A stretch of DNA of 64,000 nucleotides from Vanilla planifolia (Eukaryota; Streptophyta; Magnoliopsida; Asparagales; Orchidaceae): the NCBI GenBank assembly GCA_023846275.1, contig JAIUJO010000147.1, forward strand, positions 198,501 to 262,500, in the 5' to 3' direction. Below, piece by piece: positions 13,526 to 27,689 of this stretch. Every line of letters starts with the position of its first letter. Position 1 is the stretch's first letter. A program made the position numbers and the translations under genes. Below the pieces are notes generated by a model that had not been told where the DNA came from, ran no database searches, and worked only from the letters and a program-made list of their open reading frames with translations.

Positions 13526-16500
13526 ATTTGGAATTATGGAAAATTACTAAACAAAATTAGATTAAATAATAATAAATTGTTATAGTAATAATTAGAAAAT
13601 ATATATTAAAGATAAAAAGAGATAAATTGAAAAATATTACATAAAAATCTGAATCAATATGATGGTGTAATGAGAGGAGATTTAGATTTCATAGAAATAT
13701 AATTATATCGATTAGAAGTGTTTGAAAATTGAGATAAATTGTACAAGAAAAATGTTTTCATGAGAATAGGAGATGGAGTTTAATGACAAACCTAGCACAA
13801 ATTGAAATATTTTAAAAAGCTTTTCAATGCCAATGGAAAAAATAGTTAAAAATAATGCAATGAAAATTTAGTTTGATAGAGCTAGTCGAGGTAAGTAAAT
13901 TTGCATAATGCATAACAAAGTATTTTTTTTTTGCATTAAGTAAATAAATATTGAATTTGAAATGTGAAAAATGAGAGCAATGTAATATAACAAAATCATG
14001 ATGCAAATGTGACATGAGAGAGAATTTATAGTTAATTACTAAGATGACCAAATGAAAGTGAAAATTTGAGAAAATCAGAAATTTTTTTCAAAAGTTTTAT
14101 GCAAAGATACTAAGGGGATTTGGTGTGATGTATTAATAATCAAATTTAATATGAAATGAAGTTCTCATAAAGTGAACCATAACCTTTAAAAAAATATTTA
14201 AAAATATATAAACAAATATATAAGTGGATAGAGTTTATCGTGTCAAGTCAAATGACAATTGTTTCATCTTGAGTGAACTTCATTTAAAATTATCATGGAT
14301 TACCAAAAAAAGAAGCACAAATAATAACTTATTTTTATTTTAATATTAAGTAAATTTGATGTAAAGGTAATTTAAGATATACTAAAACAAGTTATATAAC
14401 AAAACAAAAATTATATTAGGACCACATAATAAGAGAATTAAAGTTTTGTTATGATTTGAAAAAATTTAAGTGAATTCTTTGAACATGAAATGTAAAACGA
14501 ATAAAATGACTGATAAATAATGCAAAAAATTTAAAAAATTAAATATTTGAAGCTATAAAAATTGAATATGTCATTTGAGGGAGCATCATGAATGAGTACA
14601 ATGACGATTATTTCACCTCTTTGAAATCTCGCTTAAAGTTTCAATGAATTAATAAAGTAAATAAGCATAAACATTAATAAATTATTTTTTTAATATTAAG
14701 CAAATAAATATTCATGCTAAAATGAGACAAATTAAAAGAATGTTATACAACCAAATCAAAGTAATGTAAAAGGAAAATTTGTGATATATTGAGTTTTCAA
14801 GTAGTATAACCAAATCATAGCAAGTAATTTGAAGAAATGAGATAGATTGTTTGGAAAAGTTCATTTCAAAAAACTATGGCGATGAACTATAACATCATCG
14901 ATCAGTAAATTAAGTACAAATAAAAATTTCACCTAAAGAATGCTAAAATCTTAAGAAATTTAATATTTAAAAAATATTAAATTGATTTTTTAAATCGTAG
15001 AACTTATGTAGATGAGTCCAACAAAATTTATTTTTTTGGATTTGGCATCATTTTGAAATAACATAAATTACAAATGTAAATAAAAATAAATGATAAAAAA
15101 TTTATTATTTTTCTATTAAATGAATATATATTATAGATGAATTAAAATACATTTAAATAATGTAATTAATCAAAATGAAAGCGATGTAAAGTTGATGAGA
15201 GAGAGGAATTTGTGTTTCATTGTAATATAACTAATAAAATAAAGAATTTGATTAATTATGATAAATTGTGTAAAAAAATGGCATTCTAAAACTCTGAAGA
15301 GATTGAGGGTAAAATTTTTGAATCTTAAATTAGGAGCTAGTAAAAATATTTTATAAAGTAAGAAAAGGCCTTACAAATTAAAATATCTAAATTCTAAAAA
15401 AAATATTTACTCATTGAGACGAGTCCAATAAAGGTTATGGTTCCTTGTATTGACCATGTTAAGATTGGAAATACTAATTTAGATATGAATTAATAATATT
15501 AAATTATAATTTCATTATTCAACAAATTTATGCTAAACTTAAAATGAAAAAATAAACGAATTTAGTAAAAAAAAATGAATACTACGCAAACCTCACATGA
15601 GATGAGATTTAGAGTTTTATTATAATACAAACAAATCAAAGCAAAAAATTTGAGTAAAAGAGATAAATTATGAAGGAAAGTTACATTCCTAGATAATAAG
15701 GAGATTGAGTGTAATGTTGGAGATTATCAAACCAAGTACAAATCTAAATATCTCTCAAGGTATTTCAAAACCCAAGAAAATGAAATATTTAAAAATTTAT
15801 AAATGATAATTTATAAATTTGGAGTAATTAAGAATTACCAAAGTAATAAAGCTTGTAAATTAACAATTTATTATTTCTATTTTAAAAAATATATATTAAA
15901 ATTCAAATGACATAAATTAAGCCAATGTAATATTACCAAATCAAAGGAAGTTAGTGGCAAATCAAAAAGATATTTTAAGTTACGTACTAACATTACAAAG
16001 TAAATATGATAAATTTGAAGAAATGGGACAAATTTTATCAAAATGTTGCATTGAAAAAACCTAATTACATTGAGTGCAACATCCCAGATCATTAAATATG
16101 CCATGAATCAAAATGTTGTTTTAAAGCCTACCTAAAATATTAAAAAAACTAAAAATAAAGAAATCAAAATTATATTAGATAAAGCTTACCAGCTGAGTCC
16201 AATACCTTTCGTTTTTTGATCAGACCATGATCAGAACTTCTACAAAATACAAACGAAGAAAGGAAGAAATAATGCTAACTTACTATTTTACTATTAAATA
16301 AATATATATTATAGTTTAAATAAGATAAATTGAAGAAATATAAAATAACAAAATTAAAGAGATATAAAAATCACACTGGAGAGAAATTAGAGTTTCACAA
16401 TAATATAACAAAATCAAAGAAAAATATTTCAACAAATAAGATATGTTGTACAAGGAAGTTTGCATTACAAGATATTAAGGAGCCTTATTCTGACATCCTC

Positions 16501-19500
16501 GATTATAAAATGAATTATAAATATAAAAGTCTAAAAATGAATTTTAAAATTATTGAAAACAAACTATTTAAAAAAATAAAATATGTTTTTAATGGAGCTG
16601 ATCGAGATTAATGCAACAAAGTTTGTTCATCTCGATCAAACGTCATTTGTAATTATAATTAATTACAAAATTAAATAAAATAAAATATTAATTATGTATG
16701 TATTAAAGATAGAATGTGATAAGTTAAAGTGAATTACCATAACAAAATCAAAGTAATGAAAAGGTAAGGGAAAGGGAAATTAAAGCATAAATAATAGTAC
16801 AAAAAAATCAAAATTAAAAGTTCGTAGAAATGACAACTTATACAAAATATCTTGATTGTAACATCCTCCATCATAAAATTGAGTATGATTCAAAATATCT
16901 TGCAATGTTTTTAAAAACTATCGAAAATTAAAAATTAATAAATATAGAAAAAGTTATTTTATTAAATAGTGCCCATAAAGATGAGTCCAACTATGTTGTT
17001 TTCAACTCGATCAGAACACATTTTGAATTGCTATAAATTTCCAAACTAAATAAATATAAATAATAATAAATTATTACATTAATTTCATGTAATTATTTAT
17101 TAAATATAAACCAGAATCAATTGAAGAATGTAATATAACAAAATGAAATTGATGTAAATGTTTGATGAGACTATTTTGAGATTAGATTGTAACATAACTA
17201 ATCCGATGTAATAAAATTGGAAAGTTACCTATATAATATGACCATGTTACTTTTTAAGATAATAAAGTTACTACCTATAACATCCTTAATCATCAAATCT
17301 ACTACAAATCAAAATGTCTCATTAAATATGCTAAAAAACTAACAAAATAACTTAAAAGCATATAAATGAATATTAAATTAGATATAACTCATTTAGATAA
17401 CTCGAACGATCATTATTTTTGTTTGATTTGATCTCTTTAGGAATTACTATGAGTTAACAAATTAAATAAGCACAAAGGATCATAAATTGTTATTTTAAAA
17501 TTAAGCAAACATATATTTAACCTAAAATGCGATAAATTGAAGCAATTTAATATAACAAAATCAATGCAATGCAAATGTCATAGAAGAGAAGATTTAATGT
17601 TAGAAAGTAATATAACTAAATAAAATTAAATTTAAAAAATTAGATAAAGTGTGTTGGGAAGTTGTAAACTAAGATTATAAAGAGTTCTGTCATAATGCTC
17701 TTTAAGATGACTCTGATAATTTTTTTTATCTCTCTTAGTCCTCTTTTCAAATTGCTATGAATTACTAAAATAAGCAACTTGAAATAATTAAAAATTTTAT
17801 TTTAAAATTAAATAAATAGATAATAAAGATAAAATAAGGGAAATTTAAACATTATGAGACAACCACACGAAAGTGATGTAAAGGTGTCAAGATAAAAAAA
17901 TTATAATATAACTAAAACCCAACAAAATTAAAACAAAACATTTGATGAAATAAGATAAAATATTTGTGGAAATTGCATACAAAGAAATTAAGGAGAATGT
18001 GTGCATTATCCACAAAAAAAAAATTAGCTATGAAACTAAATGACTTATAAGGCATTCTAAATGTAGAAAAATAAAAATAAAAATAAGCATTTAATTTATT
18101 GGAGGTCAATGAGGTGAGTCTAACAACATTTATGTCATCTCAATTGAACATATTTGGAAATACTAAAATTATCAAATTAAATTAGAATAAATAATAAAGA
18201 ATTTTATTATTTTATTATTTAGCAAACATATATTAAATGGAAAATGTGATAATTTGATGTAATGCATTATAATTAAATTATAGTGATGCAAATACCCCAC
18301 GATAAGAGATTATGATTTTCATAGAAATATCACAAAATCAAAATGAAAAATTTGATGAAATAAGATGAATTGTGCAAGAAATTTGCATTCTGAAATACTT
18401 ATAAGATTGTGTGTAACATCCATGATTATCAAATGAATTATGAATAAAGATATCATGTAAAGCATGCTAAAAGACTAGAAAATTTAACAATTTTAAATGT
18501 TTAAAAATGATTTTTCAAATATATGAAGCAAATCAAGATAGATTCAGTAGTGATTATTTCAATTTTATACAACCTTTTTTTTGAATAACTATGAATTGCC
18601 AGATTAAATAAGAATTATAAACTATTATTTTAATATTAAATATGTATATAATAAAGCTAAAATAAGTTAAATTAAAATAACTTGGTCCAACAAATTAAAA
18701 GTGATGTAAAGGTTACTTGATAGGAAAAATTGCATTCCAAAATAATAAAGTGATTGTGCGTAACATCCTAAATCAACATAGGTAATAGTCAAAATATCTT
18801 AGAAAATATGTAAAAATCAATAAAAATAAATTTTTTAAATTATAAAAAATAATATTTAATTGGATAGTGCTCATTGAGATCAGTCAAATGAAGTTTATTT
18901 TATTTTGATCCAACTTAAACTTGAACTACAATTAAATAATAATTTAAATAAGTAAAAATAATATTAAGTTCTTATTTTAATATTTCGTAAACATATAATA
19001 AGGCTAGATTATGATACATTGAAGGAATTTAATAGAACCAAATGTTAGTATTATAAAATTAAAATGGGACGAGAATTATTGATTCTTATTAATATAATGA
19101 AAGCAAGGCAAAAACTATGAGTAAAAGAGATAAATCCTATAGGAAAGTTACATCCTTTGATACTAAGGCGATCAAGTGGAACATTATGGATTACAAAACT
19201 AGGTGCAAATCAAAATACCTCATAAAGCTTGCCAAAACCCTAGAAAGGAAATTATTTAAGAATATTGACATGAATAATTTATGGGATAAAACCCAGTAAG
19301 TAGTGTCCAATATCATTGGTTTTGTCTCGATTATATGTGGTATGGTAATACTCAAAATTTTCAAAGTAAATAATCCCAACTATAACAATTTGTTATCTTT
19401 TTAAGTAAATATATTACAAATCAGAATGTCTCATAGCCTATGAAAACCTTAGAGGTTAAAATTTTAAAAAAAATATGAAATTTATGATTTAATTGGATAG

Positions 19501-19690
19501 AGTTTGTATAAACAAGTCTAAAGATATTTCTTTTATCTTGATCAGACCTTATTTGGAATTATAAGGAATAAAAAAATAAACTAGCTTAAATAGTAACAAA
19601 TTATTTTTTTGTTATTACAAATGTTCATATTATGTCTAAAATGGAATAAATTAATGTAATACAACCAAATCAAAGAGAGAAATTATTATT
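13526..19690 (-). repeat. AT-rich ~420-bp satellite, block 2, reverse orientation
   Basis: The complement of the forward boxes recurs about every 400 bp: TTTCATCT-like words followed by a GACCTCATTTGGAATTACTA-like word, for example near 14,262, 14,610, 16,208, 16,624, 17,000, 18,135, 19,318 and 19,535. GATAAATT and AACCAAATCAAAG words, which are complements of the ATTTATC and CTTTGATTTGGTT boxes, also recur in each monomer. Monomers are strongly diverged and some are truncated. The few open frames of 60-95 codons are AT-rich chance frames with no recognisable domains. Confidence 0.9.
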
Positions 19691-19790
19691 ATTTTTTTAG
19701 CAAAATTGTACCTCTGTGAAGGCCACTCAAGGGGAGATATACGTCGTCTGAGTTTTAACTATATTTCTACAAAATATTAGAATAACAATT
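19680..19790 (-). mobile_element. Possible retroposon 3' tail at the reverse-to-forward satellite switch
   Basis: Between the reverse block and the next forward block lies ~90 bp that is not satellite. Read on the minus strand it runs through GGCCTTCACAGAGGTACAAT, then a TTTTGCT word, then a short A-run and AATAATAAT. A unique-looking end followed by an A-run and (TAA)n is what the 3' end of a plant LINE or SINE copy looks like. A weaker relative with GGTACAAT next to an ATT-repeat lies near 45,663-45,720. There is no coding part, so the family cannot be stated. Confidence 0.35.
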
Positions 19791-19889
19791 TATTATTATT
19801 TATTTTTCTTAAATATTGTAATTTATAGTAAATCAAAATGAGGTTTGATCGAGATGAATATTTTTCTTGTTTAATTTATTTTATTTGTT

Positions 19890-22070
19890 AGAATATTTTT
19901 CATTGATTTGGTTATTTTAATAGGTAAGTCAAAACCTTCTCTTTAGAGATTGTTACGTCGCTTTGAGTTTGTTTTGTTATACTTCCTTTGTTAATCTTGT
20001 GTTATGCTCAATCTATACTTAATTTTAAAATGATAATCTTTTTTTTTATGATTCTTTGCTTCGGTGATTTATAAAAATTTCAATCAAGGTCCGACAAAGA
20101 GAAAGAAAATGTCGTTTAACAAGCCTTGATGAGCACTTTCCAAAAATTATTTGTTTTTGATTTCTAAATATGTTTTTAGGATTTTTTGCAAGCATTATGA
20201 GGCATTCCTATTCATACTTCACTTGAAAATTTAGGAAGTTACTATCAATTTTCTTAATGTCTTAAAACATAATTTTAATATAAACTTTATCTTATTTCTT
20301 TGAATTTTATGCTTTTACTTGGTTACATTGCTATGTCACTCTATTTCTCCACTCCTATACCTTTATATTACTATATTTTAATTAAATTATATTGCTTCAA
20401 TTTATCTCATGTTAGTTTCAACATATATTTACCTAACATTGAAGTAATATTTTTTATTATGTATACTGATTTAACCTTAAAATTTGCAATAACATTGAAC
20501 AAGACTAATATAATGATCTAATTGGTTATAGTTTTTTACCTATTATTGGTTATTTTAGTTTGTAATTCTAATTCTTCTATCATATGACCACAATATCACT
20601 TTTATTTGGTTAAATTTAATCATTTCAATTTACCTTATCTTAACTTTGCTATATTGTTAATTAATAATAAAATATTGATTGATTACTATTTATTCTGAAT
20701 TTTCTTGTTAATTTGTAACAAATAAAGATTAGTTTAGATTTAAAAAAACAAATATTATTAGACGTGGTTATTTTTCTTGATGATCTCTTTCTTTTTAAAT
20801 ATTTATTTAGCATTTTTCAATAACTTTTTTATATAATTCATCAATTGTAAAATTAAGAATAAATCAAAATACACCATAAAGATTGCAAAAGCTTTAAAAA
20901 TATTTGTAATTAAAAAAAAATTATTTGTTAAGGGTCATCTAATCTAGTCTAATGATGATAGTTTTCAACTCTAACACACCATGCTTTGAATTAGCGTAAG
21001 TTATCAAAACAAATAACCTTCAACTATAACTAAATGTTATTTTAATATTAAGTAAATAGCTAATAATTAAAAAATATGTTGAATTTAAACCATACAATAT
21101 AACCAAATTAAAGTGATGGAAAGGTTGATCGATGAATTTTTATTCATAACTAATTGATGATAAAGAATGTTACCCTCAATCTCCTTTGTATGTTGCATTT
21201 CAATTTCTCATGCAATTTTATCTTATTTCTTTAGTTTTTTTCTTTGACCTTCTCTTGTGTGATGTTTAAAAGATTTTTTTATTGTGATATATTTCTTCAA
21301 ATTACCTTATTTAGCATTAATATATATAACAAATATAATGATTTATAATTATTAATGTGTAATACTTAAGTACTCATAGTAATTACTAATGAGGTCTAAT
21401 CGAAATGACACAGACATCATTAGATTCATCTCAATGTGTTCTATATAATAAATATTTATTTCCACATTATTAACCTTTTTTATCTACGTGGTGCTTAGCT
21501 CATTTTACAAGAGATTTCAATTCTTCCTTCATTTAAGGAATGAGGATGCTACAAATAATTCTAATTAGTGTCCTAAAATGTACTTTTTGAGCAAAATGTT
21601 TCTCATTTCTACGAATAATTCTTTTTTATTTAGTATCAATATTAAGAATATTTAATTCACATATTATGTTGCGTTTATAATCTTTTGTTTTTGATATATT
21701 ATATCGCTTTAATTAATCTCATTTGAGCATTATTATATATTTAAATATTATTAATATAATAAAGAAATAATATTTATGCTTAATTTATAATTTTCTCTAA
21801 ATCCAAACAAGATTTGACTAAGGCAAAAAATACTTCTTAGGACTCATCTCAAAAAACTCTATCTAATATAAATTTCTTTTTATATCTTTAAATATTTTAT
21901 TCCTCAAAGTTAGCACTTGCTTTTCTTCAAATATTTCATCATGCTTACTTCAAAATTTTTACTTTGTTTTTATTATAATATTATTAACTCCAAATCGTCT
22001 CTCATGAGACGTTCACATCATTTTGAATAAGTTATTTTGCATTCCTTAAATTTAATAGATTTTAGCTTTA
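19890..22070 (+). repeat. Higher-order duplication, copy A
   Basis: This segment matches 27,690-30,400 far better than random monomers match each other. Shared words include an ATAGGTAA-TCAAAACCT phrase (19,920 and 27,715), an ACAAAGAGAAAG phrase (20,092 and 27,890) and a GGTTATTTT phrase inside a shortened monomer (20,548 and 28,344). Both copies also share an inverted monomer and a truncated monomer ending near 21,930 and 30,290. The offset is about 7.8 kb at the left and about 8.35 kb after 20,824, because copy A lacks roughly 545 bp that copy B keeps. Confidence 0.8.
20824..21150 (-). repeat. Single inverted satellite monomer inside forward block (copy A)
   Basis: Within the forward block the sequence flips to reverse orientation for about 325 bp. 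It contains AAATCAAAATAC, TTATTTTAATATTAAGTAAA and ATATAACCAAATTAAAGTGA, all complements of forward boxes. The left junction is in CTTTTTTATATAATTCATC and the right junction in AACTAATTGATGATAAAG. The same flip with matching junctions occurs at 29,165-29,503. Confidence 0.8.
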
Positions 22071-25000
22071 ATATATTTTACTTAATAATAAAATCATTAT
22101 TATTATTATGATTATGATTATTATTATTATTATTTATGTTTTGTTTATAATAATTATGAATGAGGTCCAATTGTGACATATCAAAAGACATTTGACTCAT
22201 CTCAACAAACACTTTCCAATTAAATGTTAATTTTTTTATTTTTTGAAAATTTTATTTTCATTGAATTTGGAACTCTTGAGGTGATAATTTGTTTCGTAGC
22301 ATATTTGTTGATAAACGATGCTACACTCGTCTCTCTGGTATCTTATAATGTAATTTTCATTCATGTGTTTCACTTTGATTTTTTTGTATTACTAAATAAC
22401 TCTTAACCTTCTTCTTGTGAGCCCTTTGCATTACCTTTATTACATAATTTACCTTATTTCATAAAATTTTCCCAATGTTTTGGCAATATGTTTTTGAAAA
22501 TACAATTCTAATCAAATGTGATTTTTGCATCATTTTGATTTTTCCTACTACATTAAGCATGTTAACTCATGTTAGCTTCAATATATATAAAAAAAAAGAA
22601 AAATAGTTATTTATTATTATTTAAGTACTTTTTTCTTTTTTTTTTGTGGTAATTGCAAAGGCTGTATGATTGGGAAAAACAAAAAGTTAATAAACTCATT
22701 TTGAAAAGCTTTATGTAAGTAAATATTTATTTTTTCTTTTAATTTTTTTCTTGTTATGTAGTATTTACAAGGAATTTTGAATCTTAACTTTTTTATGATC
22801 AAGTATATTACTATTAATCATTTTAGTCTCTTGAAATGCAACTTTATCACACAATTTATGTCATTATTCAAAAGTTTCACTTTGATTTTGTTAGATGGCT
22901 ATGTGATTCTAAATCCCCTCTCATGTGACGTTCACGTCATTTTTATTTGGTTTTAATACTTTGCTTCACTTTATCACATTTTTTTTGTTTATATTTACTT
23001 AACATTAAAATAATAATTTCTTATTAATTATACATATTTATTTATTTAATTCATAATAATTTCACGTAAGATGCATTTAAGATGAAAAAATAATTGTTGG
23101 ACCCATCTTAATGATCTCTATTCAATTAATTTTTTTTTTTCGATTTTAAAAATTTTTCTTGTTTTTTTGTATTTTATATGAGAAATTTTCATTTTTACCT
23201 TATTTATGATTAAGGATGTTACAAAATATCTTTGTATTATCTTTGAATATAATTTTCTTATACAATTCATCTCTTTTTTTAAACTTTTTTTCATAGATTT
23301 TGGTATATTGTTATTTATTTAATTCTTTTCTACCCCTTACACATTCTTATTTTATTATATCTTTTACTGTATTCTATGACATTTTATATTTAAAATTGAT
23401 TTACTAAAAATTTTAATAATGATTTATTATTTTTTAGCTTATTTATTCTAAAAATTTATAGTAATTCCAAATGAAGACTCGTCGAGACAAAAAAAAATTT
23501 ATTTCTACAAAAATAAAATTTTCTTTCTATATTTTTTAAATATTTTATTTTCTAAGATTTTGTCACACCTTAGATGACATTTTGATTCATAGCTCTTTTG
23601 ATGATGGATGAAGTTATATTTGGTTCTACTTAGTGCCTTGGATTGAAATTTTCTCTAATAATTTATCTCTTTTGTTCAACTTTTTTGCTTTCATTTGCTT
23701 ATTTTTTTTAATCAAACTCTAATTCTACTCTCGTGTACTCTTTACTTTGATCTGATTTTGTTAGAATACATTGCTTCCATTTATCATAGTTTAGCTTTAT
23801 CATATTTTCTATTATTATTACAATAATAACATATTTTTATTATTCATTACTCAAATTTGGAAACTTGTAATAGTTTCAAATAACGAAATATTGAAACAAC
23901 AAATACAATTGGATTAATCTAAATGAGTTCTATCAAATTAAATAGAAATTTTGATATTTTTTAAAATAATTCTAGTGTTTTTGCATGTATTATGAGACAT
24001 TTTTGAATTACAAATGATGTGATGAACATAGGCTTTTCACACAATCTCTTTAGCATCTTGAAATGTGACTTTTCCATAAAATTTTTCAACTTTCTTAAAA
24101 TTATTTTGGTTTGCTTTTATTAAATGTTATGTAATAATAAACCACCTCTAGTGTGACATCTACATTACTTTTATTTCATCATATTATATGCATCAATTTT
24201 TTTAATATATTTTTGTTTATATTAGACTATACACTACTTTAATTTGGTTGAGTATGATATTTCAAATTTGCTCTTTTTAACTTGAATATGTATTATCTTA
24301 ATAATACAACTATAATTTATTATTATTTGTGATTATTCAATTTCATATTTTAGAATAATTCTATCTAAAAGAAACAAAATTAATTAGACACCTTTGGATA
24401 AGTTATATGTAATTAAATTTTCATTTCAAAAAATTTAAAGTTTTTATTTTGTAGTAATTTGGCATGTTTTATTAGACAATTCTACCTGCAAGTTTTTTTA
24501 AGATCGAGGATGTTACTCTTGATCTCCTCGATATCTTATAGTAAAACTTTCTTATAAAATTTATCAGTTCTGAAACTTTTTCTTTTATTTTGTTATGTAA
24601 ATTGGTGTTTGTAAATCATATATGGTGTAAACTTTACATTGCTTTTATTTGGCTATGTTGGATTTTTTTCAATTTATTCTATTTCAACTTTAATACATAT
24701 TTACTTAATATTAAAATAATAATTTATTATTATTTCGGCTTAGTTACTTTAGTAATTCATGGTAATTCCAAATGTGGTATGATAAAAAATAAATAATCCT
24801 TATTGTACTACTATCATTGTGCTATATCTATTTAAATATTTATTTTATATTTTTTCTAGAAATTTGGTTTACTTTATGAGGTATTTAGATCCATGTCCAC
24901 TTTGATAGTCTAGGATATTACAGTCAACCTTCTCAGTATAGTGGAATAAAACTTTTGTAAACAATTTATGTTAATTCTTAATTTTTTTTCTTAGTTTTCG

Positions 25001-26187
25001 TTTTATTCTTATGTAACTCAAAATTTTCTCTCATGAGATCCTTAACTTACATTACCATTTTTTAGATTGGAATGCTTCCATTTACTTCAACTCAACAATC
25101 TAATATTAAAATAATATTTCGATATCATTTTCTGATATTTATTAAAGATAAACTAATATTTTTTACTTTCCTTGATCAACTCTATAAAGTTAGAAATTCA
25201 TTTTTTATATTCTAAAATATTTTTAAATTATTTTGGCATGCTTTATAATAGATTTTGGTTTATATCTAATCTTATTATTGAGGATGTTGCACTCAATCCC
25301 TTAGTATTTTGGAATTCTACTTCCATATAATTTATGTTCTTTTTTTTAAAGTTTTTCATTTTTATTTCCTTACATTACTATGAACTCTAATTCTCTACTC
25401 CCTTAGCTTACCTTAATTAAGTTATACTACACTTCGTTGATTTAGCTTACATGAACTTTATTTTATATTTGCTTAACATTAAAATAAAACTTTTACTATT
25501 ATTTTCCCTTGTTGTTCATTGCAATTCAAATTGAGATTTCATCGAGACAAAAAAAACATCATTGGATCACCTTGACCAACTTTATCCAACTAAATATTCA
25601 TTTTTTATATATTTAAATGTTTTATTTTCTTTGATTTTGATAGGCTTTATGAGATATCTAAATTTTTTGTTAATTTAATATTTAGACAAGATATGCTCTA
25701 TCTCCATCATATCATAGAAAAAATTTTGACATGAAATTTATCATATATCTTAGAATTTTCTAATTTGATTTGATTATATTGCTATGTAACTATTAATTTT
25801 GTTTTGCATGACCTTTACATCACTTAAATTTTGTAATATTACATTCATTTAGTTTATCACATTTAAATTAAAATTTATATTTACTTAATATTCCATTAGT
25901 ATTCTATTAATTTTAACTATTATTTAATTTTTTAACTTTCATTAATCCATCTGAGGTCTGATTAAAATGAAATAAATATTATTGTATTAGCATTGATTAG
26001 ATATTACCTAAAATTTTTGAAGACATCATGAGACATTTCAAATAATATCCAATTTGATGCTCGAGATTCTTACACTTCATCTCCGTAGTATCATGAAGTT
26101 GAACTTTATCATACAAATTGACACATTTCTTCAAATGTTTATCTTTGATTTGATTATATTATTTGTAAATCTAATTCTCTTATTAGT

Positions 26188-26490
26188 GCATGTGACCATT
26201 TGATTCCTTGTTTGACATTTTACAAATTCCACTATATACCAAACTTCACCACATTTGTGAGTAGTTTAGTTTGATTTGTACATGTCACTATTCCTTAGGT
26301 TGAGATCTCATATGTTAAAAGTTAATACATTTTCTTACCTTAGGAGAAAGTTCTTGCTTGTTGATCCGATGAATTCTAATTCTAAAAATATAACACCTTT
26401 GCATAAGCCCTTGTATTTATATATTGCTTCAATATAATCCTTTATTAATCTTTTAGGAGGTAAAATATGTTTGATCATACTATCTTACAA
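26188..26490 (+). mobile_element. Possible decayed tRNA-derived SINE inserted in satellite
   Basis: About 300 bp here lacks all satellite boxes. It interrupts a monomer within its CTAATTCTC box, which reappears on the right side near 26,491. Near 26,271 there is TAGTTTAGTTTGATT, resembling a tRNA-type A box. About 32 bp further on, GGTTGAGATCTCATATGTTA resembles the anticodon-arm to B-box part of tRNA-derived SINE heads. The spacing and order fit a Pol III head followed by an unrelated body, but both boxes are degenerate and no A-tail is clear. A different small insertion is possible. Confidence 0.35.
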
Positions 26491-27689
26491 TAGTGTGGAG
26501 TTATAATTCTCCTCTCACATGATGCTCATATCATTTTGATTTGGTCATGTTAATTTGCTTTAATTTTTCTCACTTTAACTTTATTTTGTATATATAATTA
26601 ATTGTTAAAAAAAACTTACTATTTTTGCCTATTTATTTTGTTAAGTCTTCGAAATTCAAAATAAGGTATTGTTTAGAAAAAACAAATGTTATTGTACTCT
26701 TCATAGTAATTTCAAATATGGTTTTGTCAAAATGAAGAAAATCATTGTACTCATCTTGATGAGCTCTAGGGAAATAAATATTCTTTACTAAATTTTAATT
26801 TTTTTATTTTTTATGCTTGTATCATGATTAACATGAAATTTTTATCCATACCAGGTTAGATAACTAAGAAGATTATACTCAATCTCCTTAATATTAATTG
26901 TCCCATAAAATTTATCACATTTCTTAAAATTATTTGCTTTTCATTGGTTATATAACAATGTCACTTTAAGTCTCTTATCGTGCGACCACATTATCGCTTT
27001 TCTTTGGTTATATTGCATTTATTTAGTTAATCATATTTTAGTATTAATTTGATAATACGGTGTAGTTCAGAAAGTTGCTGAATATCATTGAAACTTACAT
27101 GATTGGATTCATCTTGATCAACTCTATTTTGTTAAATATTATTTTTATAATTTTAAATTTTTTTATTTTCTATGATTTTTTCTTGCTTGAAAAGGCATTT
27201 TGATTCTTACTTTCTTCGACAATCAAGGTTGATGCACATGATATTCTTAAGTCTTTTGGAATGTTCAATCCCATATAATTGTTCTTATTTCTTCAAATCT
27301 AATTATGAAACTCTAATTATGAACCTAAATGTCCTATACAATGCTTTTATTTGGTTATATTACATTCCTTCAATGCATGTTATTTTGTCTTAACATATAT
27401 ATGTGCATAATATTAAAATAATAGTTTAATATCATTTGTTTTTTTTTGTAATTCATAATAATTCAAAATGTGGTTCATTTGAGATGAAACAAAGGATCAT
27501 AGATTCATCTTAAGGAGCCCCATTCAATTAATGATTAATTTTTTATTTTAAAAATTTTATTTTCTAAGTTTTGAAATGTTTTATGAAATATTTTGATTCA
27601 TAAATGATTAATGATATAGTAGTTTATGCTTGATCTTATTAACATCAATGAACACAACTTTCTTATATAATTTACTGATTTTTTTAAAT

